A stretch of DNA of 64,000 bases from Haemonchus contortus. Taxonomy: Eukaryota; Nematoda; Chromadorea; Rhabditida; Trichostrongylidae. Positions 58,856-64,000 of the stretch are shown here, piece after piece. A program made the translations under genes and the position numbers. Where the stretch lies: the NCBI GenBank assembly GCA_000469685.2, contig LS997563.1:4351281-4415280 (forward strand), read 5' to 3'. The notes beneath the pieces were generated by a model that ran no database searches, was not told where the DNA came from, and saw only the letters and a program-made list of their open reading frames with translations. The number at the start of each line of letters is the position of its first letter. The stretch's first letter is position 1.

Positions 58856-61800
58856 ACACCTCCTCCACCCACTGACCCATTCATCGAGCTCTTCTGCAGG
58901 TCATCCTGGTTGCAGTTAGTCCCCAACGATCTACGATGAAAGGTAAATGTGAGGCGTCTGAGACAAGAATCTAAATGCTCGTCACATTTTTCATTTTTGT
59001 TGCCATCTTTCTCTTTTCCTAGCAAAATACCCCTATGAAGCGACAGTAACCGGTCCGTTGACAAGCCTCAACTGACGCATTTGAAGAAGTTCTAAACGGC
59101 AAACTTCGTTCCACCAGCTAGGAGTGACAGCAACAGTCTCACTCATGGATTAGAGGAAAGGAAGAATGTGAAGAATGCTGTTCTAATATGTGTAGTTAGA
59201 CTTGTTCGGGATGAAGTTGTAGTGACTATTACACACTTGATTGCCTCCCAACTCGTCCATCTTCACATCCCGGCAGTAAGTAAAACTCATCGCGGGTCAA
59301 GAACTTGCAAGGGAATCTCGCGGGGTATAGTGTTCGATTCAGGGGAAAGAGGGATTCATTGTATCACTCAGAAAACAAAGCAACAAATAGTCCATGAAGC
59401 TCTCAGCAGCCTTCCCCATGGGCTTTTTTAACATAGTAACTAAAAAAATGAGCCGGTGACTTAGGATTTTGACTTCAATCAAATGGGAACGGAAAACGTT
59501 GGTCCGTACTTGAAGACTCTTCCTTCCCAGAAAGCTCACCTTTTTTGCCTTGGTGACATTCCAAGATTAAATTTTATTGGCTAATGCTCTTCACTACCAC
59601 CTCCCTCTCCGTTTCTGTCAAGAGAACAATCGAAGGCAGTGGGATTGACGAACGGGACCTGCAAAGGAAAATGAAAATTGGGTATTTTGCAAAACGATCG
59701 GGTGAAAAGGGTTCTGTAGAGGATCCGCGGTTGATAGTGCAAGTTGTGTTCGGGAGCTATTCCATAATTCTCACTTTCTCCACTCTATCTCCAACTGGGG
59801 ATATCATCGTGCCAGCGCAGCAGTCACTTGCGCTACTCCACAACTCCCACTTTTCCACTGTACCTTCAAATCGTATCATGGGGTGAGTGCAGCAGCCACC
59901 CATTTGGGGTTTGAAATCAATCAGATGGTCCGAAGACGGCCCTCGACAGCTAACAAATTTTGGATGCGACTGTTTGTAACTTACGGGACCACCTGGAGAT
60001 TCAATAATCTACTGTGGAATGTATCTCACGTAGACTCTCCGCCGCCTTCGTCATCGGTAGGGCGTTGGCTGTTTGGTCGCCCATTTAGTTTTTGACTTGG
60101 AAAAGTGGCTTCGAGAACAGTTCACCTTGAGACAATCAAGCAATTTTGAAAAGTGTTATTTCTTGTTTTAGGTGCTTCCTCACTCCCATCCCCATTGATC
60201 CTAGTCGGGCCCCTTTCCACCTTGTCCCCACCTTTGTTGGTTCAATATTAATGGATGAGCGCCAATTACTGTGGGAGATTGGCCGCGCGATCAGTCAACA
60301 AACAGACACCTGAGAGAGTGCACATATGGTGGGAATTCTGGTAGGCAAACTCGCCCGGACAGGATTATCACTAGATTTTGGGCCATTCCGATACTTCTGA
60401 AGAAGCTGAAGAGGTTCAGACCGTTGAACAAATTCGAATTATTTTCTACTGACAATGAGTTCGTTTCTAGTTGGTGAAAGGGGAGGACTAGAAAGCTTCA
60501 GAACTTGAAAGTGCGCTTAAAAGGTTGCTGTTCACGTTGGGTCTCGAACTTTTCCTGGCGGCCGTCTTGATGGCCTTACATCATTTGCTGGTTCTATGGA
60601 GCTTCAGGATGCCTCAAGATTGCTCATTCGGGAGAATATGTTTGGGAAAGATATCGAACACCGCCTATTCGTGGCTTAGCTTAATATATAACTTTTGAAA
60701 GAATGTGAATGACAGAAGGTCAAGTGACCGGCATTTACGAAGCTAATTAACTAAACCGAGCACTTCATGGACTCATTCATTCCTTTGTCACCCCTATGAA
60801 AAGGTACCAGATTCAAAACAACAATGGCTAGGGGCACATTGAATGAACACACATTGAATGTATTCCATTGAATGAACCTTGATGTGCAGTTAGTTCTTCC
60901 TCAGACTTTGGTCTTCGAAAAGAAAGGCACAAAGATGGCTAGTATGCCGAATGACTCATCTTCGAAAATGGGTACTCGATCTAAACAAAAAGAAGTTTAC
61001 ACCTTTTTTCGTCCCTAGCCATTCCAATGCTACTACGATTACGAAAATTGGAAATTTCTCGTCGCTATGGCTAGTTCTGTCGCCGAGCATACACGGATTT
61101 GAGACCACAACTTCATCTTTTCTCGTCTTAATTCCGTTCGCTCCTGTAGACGGAGGTCTGTTTGTGAAACTCATAATAGAAGAATTTCTGACGAACTCCG
61201 AATTTTTTTTCAAGAACTCTGGGGTTGAAGTAGGAAGGCGGTATGACAAGGTTACCGAAAAGGATTGAAATTGAGCGACCCCCCCCCCTGAGTGCTTTTC
61301 TAGCCCTTGTTGATGTTGTCCGAAAGGTATTCTTGAGAATTCCACCTGCTAACGACCAAACCTACCGTATAACTACGATTTATCTTCTGTGTGACCATAC
61401 TTGGAGATTTTTTGTTTGGGAAATTACTGAGTTCAGTGATTCGAAGGCAGATTTAGGAGTTCTTACCTACATCACTTCTTTATTACTTCTTCATTAGGAA
61501 CTTACTGCTGAACGCATAAATTCTCGTTTTAGGAAGACTTTCTGAAGAAAGCATTTTCTTCGTTGGTGTAGCAGAGTTGCGGTGTTTTTGGATTCAATCA
61601 AATGGCATGTAGTCTCAAAGGATGCTTCAGTCACCTAATCAGGGTGCACCCACATCGATCAAAAAAGTAACTAAACATATAACATATATGAAAATAAACA
61701 AGCAAACAAATAGCTAGTGATTATGGTTCTGGGTATTCAAGCCTCACTGAGATCTCAGGTTCCTGGAAAATAGCTGTAGGAGAACATTGTAGCAGTGTCA

Positions 61801-64000
61801 GCGCATCCACAGGCCACCATTGTCGCTCCGACTATTTTGCTGTACAGTGAGCTTTGGAATGTCTCTAAACAAATAAATAAACAAGTGCCCGACGTGTGAC
61901 GCATAACACAAGCTGATCAATCACTGGCTATCTGTTTTGCTTTTTCATTATGTCATATCGGCCGTTTTTCTCATAGTGCTTCCCTGACGTGGACATTTGC
62001 CCTTGATGACTAAGTGCGTATTAGTCACTGAATACCATGACCACTACCACTGTGAATCAGCATTTTATGATCGAATCCCCGTAGGGATATAGGGGACACC
62101 TGTTCACTCAGTAGCTGTTGTTACACACTGCGGCTTGTTCCTCTTACCTTTACCGCGAACTAGCCAATCCGTTCTCTCATTGACAGCTGCGACAAATCGT
62201 TCATCGCTCAGGTAATTGATTGCCCTATCAGTTTTGGGCCATCAATTGCCTTCCCTTTTACTATTCATTTATTCCTTACTTTTCTTTTCAACTTCAACTA
62301 TTTGCTCGACTTTCCACCCTCACCCGGCGACCCTTCAGAAGTACAGGGGCACTTACAAGTAATTCTGACGTATACGGTAGTGTGGGAAGTCCGGCATTTT
62401 TTTGACTTAGCAAATTTATTCCTCTGCAAGTAGTAACTTACCATTGATGAGCTTGTAAGTAGACTTCCTCCATGGAAAGATAAGCCAGGTAGACGAGGTT
62501 TGAGCTAGTTGGAGTTTTCGGAGTGTGTAGGAGGTGACGGACCTGAGGGAATCATAGGCGCTGGCAGGTGGCCCCTATGCACCTTCAGTAATTCCTTCGA
62601 TCAGGTGCATCATTTGTTCGTCTTCAGGTGGGTCTGTGGGAATACCGGGCATAAGGGACTGTGAACCTGAATCTTTCAGAGCTGTGTAGAAATTGGATTT
62701 CGAATTCTGTAAAACTCAAGGAAAGGCAAGCTCGATTTCTGATCTGCCTGATTTCCTGGAATCTACCTATTTGCCTTAGGGTATGTGCCAAGAGTCACCC
62801 TCGAAGTCGTTGCGCCAGAACTGGATCGTCGTCTGCGGAGGTTCGTCACTAGTAGAGGTGTTCATGAGTCCCACCGTATGTCGTCGCGTGTGCTGACGTA
62901 GTTTTGGCGGGGTTACATCAATGAGGAACGATGAGTCCCTTTGCTTTCGGAAGCATCCCTGTCACTTACTGGTCGTCAAGTAAATGATGGATTGTCACCC
63001 GAGCAAAGCAAAAGCAGATGTCAGTTGTCTTGTCTAACCTTCAGCGCTGGACTTCCAACAAGGCCTTTCCTACATGGCAATCAAATTCGCATCAATCAGC
63101 TGCTGGAATTCCAGCTTCCTAGCGCAATCAAACCGGATTCGTCTCTATTGATGATGAGTCACTGGCCGTCCGCAGCAATGTCGACAGACAGACAGGTCGC
63201 GGTATACGCCACTTCTGCGGTCATGCAAAAAACCGTCAACGGCACTCTTGTTCATTTTCGACCAGCAGCTCTCTCGACTTGACAATTTACCTGACGCTTA
63301 CGATTTTCATCGTTTTTGCTCCGAATTTTCCCACTGAACTTTCACAATTCTTTCAAACGGCAAGCATCAGCAATTAACTCGATTTCCCTCTCAGGTTACT
63401 GAGTTGTAGAGTGCAATTTTACTGAGGGATTTCGGACCTGAAAAAACCCTTGAGCTCTTTTTCTGGAAAACCACTGCTTGCCTCAGTTACGTTTTGATCG
63501 CTCCAGGTTACTTTGTCGAAGATCTTCTGGTTACTCATTCCTCAAAGTGCGTCTGCCCTTTGGTAAGTCATCTTTCAAGATGTGAACCGTTGTAATAGTT
63601 GTGGCAAAAGTGCATGGTTAGCGAATTGATTCGAATAATTGCACTCCAAGGCCTAGAAGTCTTTAAATGTCCTCTATTCGAGCCCTTCACCTCATCTGGT
63701 ACGATGGAGCATCAGGTTTTCGGGTAACAAAAGTCACCAGAAGACCATGATGTCACTATGTCGACCATTGAGAGAATTTCAATTTCAATTCCATGGGCCT
63801 GGAGGAAATCTGTGCTAATGGATTTTTTCTATTTTCGATTTTTCTATTCAAAAATATCTATTCAGCATTCCTGAATGGAGATTTCACGCCAACCAATTCA
63901 CCTCGTCTGCTTCCTTCTGTGACTATTCACTTTTGGCTCACTACTTTTTTCTTTTTTTTTTGTTGTTTTCTTTTTTTCTGTTGCCTCTCGTAAGTGGGAA

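Larger units (their letters stand above)
39079..64000. other. 25-kb interval without a supportable gene
   Basis: I looked for exon-like frames flanked by GT/AG in phase, and for family motifs, on both strands and found none that I would defend. Open frames here are short, mostly below 120 codons, and show no motif. The interval carries two SINE copies, TTTA and TAC microsatellites, and foldback elements at 45.1, 50.0 and 54.0 kb. It could be an intergenic desert, a very long intron of a gene beyond the window, or degraded transposon sequence. Confidence 0.5.

Noticed and set aside
60951..61345. Overlapping 105- and 129-codon frames on opposite strands
   Set aside because: No recognisable motif, no splice context, and both strands are equally open, which suggests chance or repeat sequence.
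1..64000. CRISPR arrays, bacterial operons, riboswitches
   Set aside because: The window is eukaryotic by its introns and repeats; no regularly spaced direct repeats were seen.

Overview
This 64 kb window is nuclear DNA of a nematode, most likely a strongylid such as a hookworm relative. The evidence is many short exons, splice sites of the TTTCAG/TTTTAG and GTAAGT/GTGAGT type, first coding exons that start directly after a CAG acceptor (as in spliced-leader trans-splicing), and a dense load of Penelope-like, MITE-like and tRNA-derived repeats. The genus is an inference; the sequence alone does not fix it.

Two multi-exon genes can be assembled by eye, both on the minus strand. In each, the reading phase agrees at every splice junction. 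Gene 1 (7258-14218, 14 exons, 609 aa) encodes a secreted protein with a small cysteine cluster that I do not recognise. Gene 2 (22753-39070, 37 exons, 1627 aa) encodes a large type I membrane protein. Its order is: signal peptide, a domain that resembles the histidine-brace (LPMO/chitin-binding-4) fold with His as the predicted mature N-terminus, two EGF modules, a short DOMON-like piece, a Thr-rich stalk, three TIL modules, an array of DOMON domains, a SEA domain, one transmembrane helix and a cytoplasmic tail of about 138 aa.

Between them (18737-21812) lies a Penelope-like retroelement with one intact 902-aa ORF (reverse transcriptase plus GIY-YIG endonuclease). It has 61-bp direct repeats at both ends, an 11-bp target-site duplication, and a hammerhead-ribozyme-like fold in its 3' region. 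It inserted into an older MITE-like element whose family has three other copies here, two of them inside introns of gene 2. A tRNA-derived SINE family has four copies; two lie in opposite orientation in one intron of gene 2.

From 39.1 kb to the end I find no supportable gene. This part holds two SINE copies, microsatellites and several foldback elements. The first 7 kb is also gene-free. The most interesting items are the fusion of an LPMO-like N-terminus to DOMON domains in one membrane protein, and the match between the 5' end of the retroelement copy and the predicted ribozyme cleavage site.
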